Below are positions 54,362 through 62,302 of a stretch of 64,000 nucleotides of DNA, in pieces (positions within the stretch are counted from its first letter, which is position 1; the number at the start of each line of letters is the position of its first letter). A program made the translations under genes and the position numbers. The stretch covers positions 248,001 through 312,000 of the forward strand of contig NZ_FOLQ01000003.1 of the NCBI RefSeq assembly GCF_900112365.1, in the 5' to 3' direction. Below the pieces are notes generated by a model that saw only the letters and a list, made by a program, of their open reading frames with translations, was not told where the DNA came from and searched no databases. This stretch comes from Spirosoma endophyticum (GTDB lineage Bacteria; Bacteroidota; Bacteroidia; Cytophagales; Spirosomataceae).

Positions 54362-55888
54362 CTAGCGACCGACTGTCAGCTGCCCCAGAATATCGTCCAG
54401 ATACTCTCGTGAATTGGCCAAACGGGGTACTTTATGCTGACCTCCCAATTTACCACGTTGTTTCATCCAGGCGTAGAACGTACCGGGCGGTACAACGTGA
54501 ATCCGGGGACGTTTTAGCACCATGTCATTGTAGCGTTTGGCGTCGTAGTCGGAGTTGATTTGCCGGAGTGTATCGTCCAGGATTTGGTTGAACCGTTGCT
54601 GGCTAGTTGGTTCCTGAACAAACTCGATTACCCATTCATGAGAGCCATTGGCGCCGTTACTCATATAAATTGGTCCGGCTGTATAATCAGCAATAATGGC
54701 TCCGGTGGCTTCGCAGGCTTTCGTAATAGCATTTTCGGCGTTTTCAACGATTACTTCCTCCCCGAATGCATTGATATAATGTTTCGTCCGACCACTCACT
54801 TTCAGGCGGTGTGGGTAAAGCGAGGTAAATCGAACCGTATCGCCAACTTTATAGCGCCATAACCCCCCGTTGGTCGAGACAATCAGGGCGTAATTTTTAT
54901 CCAGCTCTACCTCTTCGATTGTCAGGGCTTTTGGAAAAGGCTGATCCGCTTCCTGAGTGGGTACAAACTCATAAAATATGCCATAATCGAGCATCAGAAG
55001 CATTTCGCCAATCCGATTCAGATCATCCTGAATGGCGAAAAAACCCTCCGAAGCGTTATAAACTTCCTGATAACGAACGGTTCTGGACGGAAAAACCTGT
55101 TGTTGAAATAGCTCTCGATAAGGCTGGAAATTAACTGCGCCGTGCATCATGACCTCAAAATTCGGCCATACGTCCAGAATGTTTGATTTTCCTGTTCGTG
55201 CCAGAATTTTGTCGATCAGCACCAGTCCCCAGGTAGGTGTGCCTAATAGGCTGGTCACATTTTCCTGCGATGTGATTTCGGCCATCCGCTCCATTTTAGC
55301 TTCCCATTCGTCCATGAGCGCAATGTCGATGGTGGGTGTACGGATGAATTGCGCCCAACTCGGCAAGTTTTTCATGACAACCGCCGATACGTCGCCAGCC
55401 GCGCTGTTGGTGCTATAGGGATTCTGATGCAGACTTCCACCAATGGAAAGCCCTTTGCCCTCAAAGGCCTTGCTGTCTGGGTTGTTAGCTACGTAGAGCG
55501 CCATCATGTCCTTGCCACCCTTGAAATGGCTTTCGTCCAGCGACTCGGTCGTAACGGGAATAAATTTGCTCCGGGCGTTGGTCGTACCCGACGATTTGGC
55601 AAACCAGCGAACGGGCGAAGGCCAGAGCACCTTGTTTTCGCCTTTCATAACCCGTTCAATGTATGGAAATAGATCTTCGTAACTTGAAACGGGTACCTGC
55701 TGCTGAAAATCCTGAATAGTTTTGATCGACTTATATCCATGCAATCGACCCCACTCGGTTCGGCTACCCGCGCGAATAAGTTGAGCAAAAACTTTCTGCT
55801 GCATCGCGCCGGGCTGCTTCATAATTGCCTCAATGCGTGGCAATCGCCGTTGCAGGAGCCATTTAAGCGTGGTGTTGAGAAAGGTCAT
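54362..55888 (-). CDS. GH3-type acyl-acid-amide synthetase
   Basis: The 508-residue protein belongs to the GH3 auxin-responsive promoter family of the ANL adenylating superfamily. The P-loop SSGTTNARSKFIPVT (residues ~111-125) is clear. YNASEGFFAIQDD near 285, TNGGLWRYKVGDTVRF near 350, and SGRTKHYINAFGEEV near 374 are the AMP-binding and hinge motifs. In plants GH3 enzymes join jasmonate or auxin to amino acids; bacterial members are widespread and their substrates are unknown. The adenylation chemistry is well supported, the biological role is not. Confidence 0.9.
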   Translation of the reverse strand: MTFLNTTLKWLLQRRLPRIEAIMKQPGAMQQKVFAQLIRAGSRTEWGRLHGYKSIKTIQDFQQQVPVSSYEDLFPYIERVMKGENKVLWPSPVRWFAKSSGTTNARSKFIPVTTESLDESHFKGGKDMMALYVANNPDSKAFEGKGLSIGGSLHQNPYSTNSAAGDVSAVVMKNLPSWAQFIRTPTIDIALMDEWEAKMERMAEITSQENVTSLLGTPTWGLVLIDKILARTGKSNILDVWPNFEVMMHGAVNFQPYRELFQQQVFPSRTVRYQEVYNASEGFFAIQDDLNRIGEMLLMLDYGIFYEFVPTQEADQPFPKALTIEEVELDKNYALIVSTNGGLWRYKVGDTVRFTSLYPHRLKVSGRTKHYINAFGEEVIVENAENAITKACEATGAIIADYTAGPIYMSNGANGSHEWVIEFVQEPTSQQRFNQILDDTLRQINSDYDAKRYNDMVLKRPRIHVVPPGTFYAWMKQRGKLGGQHKVPRLANSREYLDDILGQLTVGR

Positions 55889-55959
55889 AAGGCTAAATAA
55901 GCATAAACTAACCGTGTTGAGCGAGTTAGCGATACAAATTTATAAATATACTGGTTGCT

Positions 55960-56850
55960 TTATAAGTTGGTTGCCCGATCTGGATAATCAGAAATCAGTC
56001 CATCGACACCCCATTTTTTCAGGCGTTTCATGTCATCGCGCTGGTTCACTGTCCACGGAATAACTTTCATGCCCTGTTCGTGTAGCCTTGCAATTTTATC
56101 CTGGCTTAGTAATCGAAAATGCGGACTGTAAATAGCTGGTTTAAAGCCAAGTTCTTCCAGATTCTTTTCCGGACTGTGCAAATTTTCAACTAAAGCTGCT
56201 AACCGTACGTTTGGATATTTGCCTGCGTCGGCTTGCTGTTTCCAGTGCTTTAGCGTAGCAAAGTCAAAACTTTGAATAACTACCCAATCTGGCTCTATTC
56301 GATCCTTTAAGACTGCCTGAACAAGATCGCAAAACGCGGCTGGCTCCGGCTGACTCTTGTTATACTCGGAAGGTTCACTTTTGATTTCGATATTGTAGGA
56401 AAAGTTAGGCAAGTTTCTTCTTTTTCGATAAGCTTCGGCTTGTTCAATAACCTCGCTCAAGAGTGGTTTATAGGTCTTGATCTTTTGCTGTTCAGGAAAG
56501 GACGTATTGCCCTTCGAGCCGACATCGTATCGTTTTACGTCAGCGTAGTCCATTTGATAAATAACCAGGCTTTTCTGCTCTTTCTTCCCAACGGGATTCC
56601 CATCTGGCGCAATGCTATAGGCCGCGTTTAGGTACGGCTCATGCGAAACGACTACGTGCTTGTCTTTGCTAATCACTACGTCCATTTCCAGCGTTGTGAC
56701 GCCCAGGTCCAGCGCTTTCAGGAAAGCTGGGATGGTATTTTCGGGCATCAGCCCCCGGCAGCCTCGGTGCCCCTGTAGATCAAAGACAGGCGGATCTGCC
56801 TGAGTGAGAGTGGCATTGATCATACAAAACAAGAGTACTGAAAAACGCAT
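55960..56850 (-). CDS. Exported glycerophosphodiester phosphodiesterase
   Basis: The 296-residue protein has a signal peptide (MRFSVLLFCMINATLTQA) and a GDPD TIM barrel. LQGHRGCRGLMPENTIPAFLKAL contains the catalytic His, TLEMDVVISKDKHVVVSHEP the metal ligands and second His, and the C-terminal VIPWTVNQRDDMKRLKKWGVDGLISDYPD is typical (KKWGVDGLISDYP). It hydrolyses glycerophosphodiesters to sn-glycerol-3-phosphate and an alcohol in the periplasm. It is likely cotranscribed with or near the FG-GAP gene, but convincing coupling is lacking. Confidence 0.93.
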   Translation of the reverse strand: MRFSVLLFCMINATLTQADPPVFDLQGHRGCRGLMPENTIPAFLKALDLGVTTLEMDVVISKDKHVVVSHEPYLNAAYSIAPDGNPVGKKEQKSLVIYQMDYADVKRYDVGSKGNTSFPEQQKIKTYKPLLSEVIEQAEAYRKRRNLPNFSYNIEIKSEPSEYNKSQPEPAAFCDLVQAVLKDRIEPDWVVIQSFDFATLKHWKQQADAGKYPNVRLAALVENLHSPEKNLEELGFKPAIYSPHFRLLSQDKIARLHEQGMKVIPWTVNQRDDMKRLKKWGVDGLISDYPDRATNL

Positions 56851-56888
56851 AGGGTAGGGGAAATGCTACCAAAAGTACACTTTCTTTT

Positions 56889-59800
56889 CTAGTTGAAATT
56901 CTTTTCTACAACGCGGGTGGGAACAACCCGCGAGGATTGTGACAAATAACCACTGCCATAGTTGAACTCGATTTTTCGCTTTTTACCGTTAGTCGTAGGT
57001 TGAACTAACTGCGAATCGGCTGGCTTTACCCGCTGATACGTCACCGGGTTGTTCGCTTCCTTAAACACACGTAGTGGTCCGTTGTTTTGGGTTGCTACGT
57101 AATAAAGCTGTCCATTGGCTAATAAAATAGACGCCAGGGCCTTCGCATCACCATCGACTACAAACCCCGAATTTGCGGGCCTTAAGGATTTGAAATGCCC
57201 TTTGCCATCGCCGACCAGGCATAAACCCAAGCCAGCGTCCTGCCATCCTGATAGCACTTCGGTGGCATAGTCATTGCCAATCAGCAGGATATCCAGATTG
57301 CCATCGTGATTGAGGTCCGTTGTTGCACTGCCGAAGACGGGCGAAAATTGGGCCTCAATAGGCAGATTGTGCAGTACCAGCGTACCGGCCCGGTTCTCAA
57401 TGTAAGCCGATGATAGGTAAGTAGCTCGCTTAATAACCGCCTGCTTCTGTTCATCTGCCGACAGTAAGCTGGTTAAGGTTGTCTGTCCATAAGCCGCATA
57501 GGAGGTCATTTTCTTTTTGAAGGACGGAATCTGATCAGTCAGTACATCGCGGGGATGGAATGGGTATTCGACGTTCCCATTGAATACGCTTAGGATTGGG
57601 TCTAACGTGCCATTTTTGTCGTAGTCTGCCGCATATACGGATACGGGCTGGTTGGCTGACGCCTGCAATCGACTATTCAAACCCAGATTGCCTGCTACGT
57701 AATCCATATCGCCGTCGTTGTCAAAATCACCCGCTGTCAGACTATTCCAGAAACCAACGGCTTTTGCCAGTTCAGGCGTTTGCATGGGTATGAATCGTTG
57801 ACCCTGCTGGCTTTTGAATACGGTAATTGGCATAAACTCACCCGCCAGCATCAGGTCGGGCCAGGAATCGTTGTCAACGTCGGTCCAGAGTGCCGCACAA
57901 ATCAATCCGGCCTGACCAAGACCGGGTGCCAGTTGGTCCGTTACGTCCGTGAAATGCACTTGTTCGGGTTGACCGGGTCGGCTATCGTTACGTAGCAAAT
58001 AACTTCGGGCAGGCTCCGGGTAGCGCTGCGGCACAACGCGACCTCCTACGAATAAGTCCAAATCACCGTCATGGTCGAAATCGGTAGCGATAACACACGA
58101 TCCGCTGGACATTGTGTTGGGAAGTGCCCTGGGTGATACCCGAAAATTACCTTTTCCATCGTTCAGGTACAGGCTATCCTGATAGATCGCTTCGTTCTTA
58201 CCAAATTCGGTGCTGCCGTTGACGGTATATAAGTCGAGATCACCGTCGTTATCTGCATCGAACAGCAATACGCCGGTTTCTTCGGGCTTCTTTGCTGATC
58301 GGTCTTTCCGCAGGAACTTTGGCGATCCAGCCTTCTGATTTGGCTGTTGCAGAAAAAATGTACCGCCTTTATTGGCACTTCCTGCTACGTAGATATCATC
58401 CAGCCCGTTTCCATCTACATCGCCGATGGCCATACCCGGCCCAAGCTGTGAATGCTTATGCGGAAGTAGCGTTTGCTGGGCTTTGTAATCGACAAAATCA
58501 TCTTCCTGATGCTGAAAATCAAGCCCAGCCAGATTAGTTACCTCGGTCAGCAGCGGGTTTGCAGGTGATTGCAGTTGCATAAACGTTGACGATTGCAGTA
58601 CCGCCTTACGTTCATCCAATGTCAGGGTTTGATTGGTCGCTACGTTCCTGAGTAGCTGGCCAGTGCCGTTTGGCCATACGATCTTCAGCGAATCAATGCG
58701 TTTGGCAGAGCCTAGACCCAAATGAATGCCCGACGGCATGGTGGATTGATACCCGCGTTGGCGCGTGTACTCGGTGTACTGTAGGTGGCCACCCGCCCAG
58801 ATGGCAACTTTAGCCCCTAATCCTTCCAGATTACCCGGTTTGCCCGACAGATTTATTTTTAAAAAATGATTTGCCGATGCGTCTTTTGTCTGTTCGACGG
58901 TTTGGTTCCGATAAATAAAAGCGGGATCGTTGATGTTATTCATAACCAGATCCATATCGCCATCATTGTCGAAGTCGGCGTAGGCGGTTCCGTTTGTAAA
59001 GGATGACTCGGTCAGGCCCCAGTCTGGTGCGACATTGGTGAAGTGCAGACTATCAGGGTGTCCGTTTGCATTGTTATGAAACAGGAAATTTGGCTTGTAA
59101 ACAGGCTCCAGGTCTTCAATACGTTTCAATAACTGCGTACGTCGGCCGGCGTCGGTGCCAAACATGCCCGCATCCCGGTTGTAGCTGGTGAAATCCAGAT
59201 CAGTAATGTCTTTTCGATATCCGTTCGTAATTAATAAATCCCGGAAACCGTCATTGTCCAGATCAGAGAAAAGCGCACTCCAACTCCAGTCGGTGGCTGC
59301 TGTGCCGGCCAGATAGCCAATGTCACTGAAGAGGGGCAAGGAGCGTGGAGCATGGCGCACGGGGCTTTGAGAAAGGGACGCGGTATTTATGGCCTGGAGC
59401 TTGGTACTTGGAGGTCTGACTCCCTGCTCCTTACTCCCTGCTCCGGGCCCCACACTCCTTGCCCCTTCCCAAAACCCTCTGTTCAGTTGCAGTACGTTGC
59501 GAATGTATTGGGGTTGGTAACCGAGTCGCCGGGCCATTTGAAAGCGGTCGTAGGGAATTGTTGAGAACATGGTTTTCTGCCGCTGGTTGTCGTCGGGTAG
59601 CATGTCCACTACGGCAAGGTCGTTCAATCCATCGTTATTGATGTCGGCCATGTCCATGCCCATGCTGTTATGGCTCTGGTGCTTAAGCGTCTCGGCAATG
59701 CGATTACTAAACGTTCCATCGTGGTTGTTCACCAGCCAGACATCATTTGACTGGAAGTCATTTGCTACGTATATATCGGGCCAGCCATCCTGATTCACAT

Positions 59801-60611
59801 CGTTGACGATGACACCCAATCCCCAGCCTTCGTGCAGTAAACCGGCTTGCGTTGATACGTCGGTGAAGTGGGGTAGGGCATGGGGCATGGAGCGTGGGGC
59901 ATGGTTTAACGCTCGCTGCTCCTGGCTTTCCGCCCCAAGCGTTATCCCATCATTCCGAAAAAGTTTATCCCGGCTTCGGGCGGAGCCGTCGTTATGGGGG
60001 CCTATGACGTTGTTTCGGTTGAAAGCTTCCAGTGCGTTGGTCAATAGAAAAACGTCTAGATCACCGTCATGGTCGTAGTCAAGGAAGGTGGCTTGAGTAG
60101 AGTAACTCGAATCGGCTAAACCGACGGCTTGGGCTGATTCCTCAAAACGAGGAATGCCGTTGGCGTCGTTGCCCTGATTCAGAAAAAGAAGGTTAGGAAC
60201 CGCCTGATTTCGGTTAGGATGAATGGTTGATAGGTAGATATCCTGTCGTCCATCCTGATTAATGTCGGTTACGGCTACACCCGTACACCAGAACTTTGTT
60301 GAGACACCGGCTGGAATGGTTATGTCGTCAAACTTGAAGTTTCCCCTATTCAGATAAAGTCGGCTCGACACCTGATTTCCGGCGAAAAACACATCCTGTA
60401 GGCCATCTCCGTTGAAATCGTCTATTCCAACGCCCCCACCGTTATAAATGTACTCGAACTCCAGTACGTTCAACGAGTCACTTTCGGTGATGGTATTGGC
60501 AAAATCAATGCCGGTTTGACTGGCGGTTAGTCGTTCGAATCGGGCAGGGCGGTGGGTACAGCTGACCAGCGTAAGCAAAGTTATTCCGGTCAGCCAGAGG
60601 AAGTAACGCAT
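56889..60611 (-). CDS. FG-GAP/VCBS and ASPIC/UnbV repeat lipoprotein
   Basis: The protein has 1,240 residues from the ATG at 60611 (MRYFLWLTGITLL); a longer frame upstream is not credible. The lipobox is LLTLVSC (Cys near 18). At least 14 calcium-binding D-x-[DN]-x-[DN]G-x-x-D repeats form two beta-propellers: first DFNGDGLQDVF, DINQDGRQDIY and others before residue 600, then DVDGNGLDDIY and DADNDGDLDLY and others after 700. Between them is an UnbV_ASPIC domain near 595-685 (GLGAKVAIWAGG, GIHLGLG). Two low-complexity inserts (residues ~222-249 and ~377-424) are encoded by repeat-like DNA, and the last codons form a CGCGGGT hairpin. It follows the SusCD pair and is probably a surface-exposed glycan-binding or accessory component. 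Confidence 0.9.
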   Translation of the reverse strand: MRYFLWLTGITLLTLVSCTHRPARFERLTASQTGIDFANTITESDSLNVLEFEYIYNGGGVGIDDFNGDGLQDVFFAGNQVSSRLYLNRGNFKFDDITIPAGVSTKFWCTGVAVTDINQDGRQDIYLSTIHPNRNQAVPNLLFLNQGNDANGIPRFEESAQAVGLADSSYSTQATFLDYDHDGDLDVFLLTNALEAFNRNNVIGPHNDGSARSRDKLFRNDGITLGAESQEQRALNHAPRSMPHALPHFTDVSTQAGLLHEGWGLGVIVNDVNQDGWPDIYVANDFQSNDVWLVNNHDGTFSNRIAETLKHQSHNSMGMDMADINNDGLNDLAVVDMLPDDNQRQKTMFSTIPYDRFQMARRLGYQPQYIRNVLQLNRGFWEGARSVGPGAGSKEQGVRPPSTKLQAINTASLSQSPVRHAPRSLPLFSDIGYLAGTAATDWSWSALFSDLDNDGFRDLLITNGYRKDITDLDFTSYNRDAGMFGTDAGRRTQLLKRIEDLEPVYKPNFLFHNNANGHPDSLHFTNVAPDWGLTESSFTNGTAYADFDNDGDMDLVMNNINDPAFIYRNQTVEQTKDASANHFLKINLSGKPGNLEGLGAKVAIWAGGHLQYTEYTRQRGYQSTMPSGIHLGLGSAKRIDSLKIVWPNGTGQLLRNVATNQTLTLDERKAVLQSSTFMQLQSPANPLLTEVTNLAGLDFQHQEDDFVDYKAQQTLLPHKHSQLGPGMAIGDVDGNGLDDIYVAGSANKGGTFFLQQPNQKAGSPKFLRKDRSAKKPEETGVLLFDADNDGDLDLYTVNGSTEFGKNEAIYQDSLYLNDGKGNFRVSPRALPNTMSSGSCVIATDFDHDGDLDLFVGGRVVPQRYPEPARSYLLRNDSRPGQPEQVHFTDVTDQLAPGLGQAGLICAALWTDVDNDSWPDLMLAGEFMPITVFKSQQGQRFIPMQTPELAKAVGFWNSLTAGDFDNDGDMDYVAGNLGLNSRLQASANQPVSVYAADYDKNGTLDPILSVFNGNVEYPFHPRDVLTDQIPSFKKKMTSYAAYGQTTLTSLLSADEQKQAVIKRATYLSSAYIENRAGTLVLHNLPIEAQFSPVFGSATTDLNHDGNLDILLIGNDYATEVLSGWQDAGLGLCLVGDGKGHFKSLRPANSGFVVDGDAKALASILLANGQLYYVATQNNGPLRVFKEANNPVTYQRVKPADSQLVQPTTNGKKRKIEFNYGSGYLSQSSRVVPTRVVEKNFN
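56912..56932. repeat. CGCGGGT hairpin inside the 3' end of the FG-GAP gene
   Basis: CGCGGGT (56912-56918) pairs with ACCCGCG (56926-56932). The same ACGCGGGTGG word forms the hairpin at 44478-44535. Here it encodes SRVVPTRVV just before the stop. Confidence 0.75.
59340..59480. repeat. In-frame low-complexity repeat block 1 in FG-GAP gene
   Basis: GGAGCGTGGAGCATGG (about 59341) plus nearby CTTGGTACTTGGAGG, TCCCTGCTCC and TACTCCCTGCTCC words form a block with little resemblance to the surrounding propeller code. It is translated as low-complexity residues ending HAPRSLP just before an FSD motif. It shares its main word with the block at 59866. Confidence 0.7.
59866..59945. repeat. In-frame low-complexity repeat block 2 in FG-GAP gene
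   Basis: GGGCATGGGGCATGGAGC, then GTGGGGCATGG, followed by GCTGCTCCTGGC, encode HAPRSMPHALPHF before an FTDV motif. It shares TGGAGCGTGG-GCATGG with block 1 about 540 bases away and is inserted at the equivalent point of another propeller repeat. Confidence 0.7.
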
Positions 60612-60628
60612 GGGCGAAATGTAAATAA

Positions 60629-60664
60629 AATCCCCGGCTTGGCAACGCATGCCCGCCGGGGATT
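60629..60664 (-). terminator. Terminator between susD and FG-GAP gene
   Basis: Perfect 10-bp arms AATCCCCGGC (60629-60638) and GCCGGGGATT (60655-60664) surround a 16-nt loop, with TTTTATTT following on the minus strand. It may lower readthrough from susCD into the FG-GAP gene. Confidence 0.8.
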
Positions 60665-60741
60665 TCTCCACTTTAGTTAACAATCATAGGTTAGGTTTTT
60701 TGCCTGGGGTCATGTTACGTTGTCAGGCAAAAAATCTTGGG

Positions 60742-62277
60742 TTAATACCCTGGATTCTGATCTTTCTGCGACAGCTTGCTATTGTTGTCCAGCTCCTGTT
60801 GTGGAATTGGCAACAACTCCTGCTTGCCTTTCACGAAGTACGAAAGCGGCTCCGCTTTGAATTTGTTTTGGGCTCTCCAGCGCAAAATATCGCGATTGCG
60901 AATTTGCTCACCCGCCTGTTCAACCCGCTTTTCGTGCATAATCGCGCGAAGGACTTCATCTTTGCTGTTAACGGGGAATTTTGCCGTTGGATAAGCCGGC
61001 ATGGCCACACTTTTTCTGGCCCGGATCTGATTCAGCAACGTAATGGCATTGGCCGTGTTACCGGTTTCATTTTCTGCTTCGGCCATCATAAGCAGCACCT
61101 CGGCGTAACGAATCAACCGCATGTTGATGCCTGAAGTATAAAAGGTTTCGTTGTTTTTATACATCGCCGTGTATTTCCGCCAGCTAACTTTCTGCGCCAC
61201 GCCATTGAAAAGAATCGTATTGCCCTGCACCTGCGAATCCATCAACGTATTCAAACCATTGTTATACGTATCGCCAATGAAATAGAAATTATATTTCAGG
61301 CGTGGGTCAGTTTTGGCGTCGCCTTTGGCTGTGTGTTCATATTCAGCCACCAGGTTCTCCGACGGAATCAGGTTGCGCCAGCCAATAGCCGAATATTCCT
61401 GACTCCGGGTCATGTTTTCGTTAGCTCCGTTATCATTTCCGTCGGCATCCCAGTTGAAACCGCCAACCAATGAGAAGCCGATTTCAAAAATTGATTCCGA
61501 ATTGAATTCAGTCTCTTCAATGAAATTGTCCATGTACTCATCGGTCAACTTGTATGTTCCGGAGCTAATAATTGACTGAAGTTGGGTTTTGGCACTTGCG
61601 TAGTCGCCTTTTTGCATGTAAACCCGTGCCAGCAGCGACTGAGCTGCTCCTTTGGTTGACCGACCAAGATCGGCTCCACTGAACGTAGCGGGTAAATCGG
61701 CCTGAATAGCCAGCAAATCAGTGGTTAGTAACGTATAAATTTCGTCTACTGACGCTTTTGGCTTTGTACCATCGACATTCGTTACGTAGTCGGCATACAG
61801 CGGTACTGCTCCCCAGTTGGTTACCAGGTCGAAATAGGACAGTGCCCGCAGAAATTTGGCTTCGGCTACAATTCGCTTGGCCAGCGTTGGATTGTCTTTA
61901 ACTGACGCGCCATTATCGATCACCACGTTCGCCCGGTGTATGGCTCGGTAGAGTCCATTCCAAACCGAAAATGCGACTGCATTCGTCGGATTTTGAGCAC
62001 CAATCAGGATCTGGCTTCGGGGCGCTTCCAACTGCCCTCCACCCGTCGCTACGTCGTCGGAGCGCAGGTCGTTCAGGAAAAACCACTCCCGGCCAGTCAG
62101 GTTCGCACTTTGCCAAATGGCATATACCGAATTGACACCTTTCAGCAATTCATCCGAAGTTTTGTAGTAGTTATCCGTAATAACCTGATTGGGATTCACT
62201 TTATCGAGGCTGCTGGTGCTGCATCCGAAGAACAGCCCCATAGCCACTATACCCGTGGTCCAGTATGTAGATTTCAT
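60742..62277 (-). CDS. SusD/RagB family starch-binding-like lipoprotein
   Basis: The protein has 511 residues from the ATG at 62277; a longer in-frame start overlaps the end of the SusC gene. The lipoprotein signal ends at Cys19 (AMGLFFGCS). SusD landmarks are NPNQVITDNYYKTSDELLKGVNSVY at the N-terminus, SVWNGLYRAIHRANVVID near 105, VAEAKFLRALSYFDLVTNWGAVPL near 150, and the C-terminal RLIRYAEVLLMMAEAENETGN and RDILRWRAQNKF blocks. TPR-like helices bind the glycan or other ligand over its SusC partner. It starts 25 bases after the SusC stop in the same orientation, as in typical PUL pairs. Confidence 0.97.
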   Translation of the reverse strand: MKSTYWTTGIVAMGLFFGCSTSSLDKVNPNQVITDNYYKTSDELLKGVNSVYAIWQSANLTGREWFFLNDLRSDDVATGGGQLEAPRSQILIGAQNPTNAVAFSVWNGLYRAIHRANVVIDNGASVKDNPTLAKRIVAEAKFLRALSYFDLVTNWGAVPLYADYVTNVDGTKPKASVDEIYTLLTTDLLAIQADLPATFSGADLGRSTKGAAQSLLARVYMQKGDYASAKTQLQSIISSGTYKLTDEYMDNFIEETEFNSESIFEIGFSLVGGFNWDADGNDNGANENMTRSQEYSAIGWRNLIPSENLVAEYEHTAKGDAKTDPRLKYNFYFIGDTYNNGLNTLMDSQVQGNTILFNGVAQKVSWRKYTAMYKNNETFYTSGINMRLIRYAEVLLMMAEAENETGNTANAITLLNQIRARKSVAMPAYPTAKFPVNSKDEVLRAIMHEKRVEQAGEQIRNRDILRWRAQNKFKAEPLSYFVKGKQELLPIPQQELDNNSKLSQKDQNPGY

Positions 62278-62302
62278 AATGACTTTGTTTATATCTCGTT
62301 CG

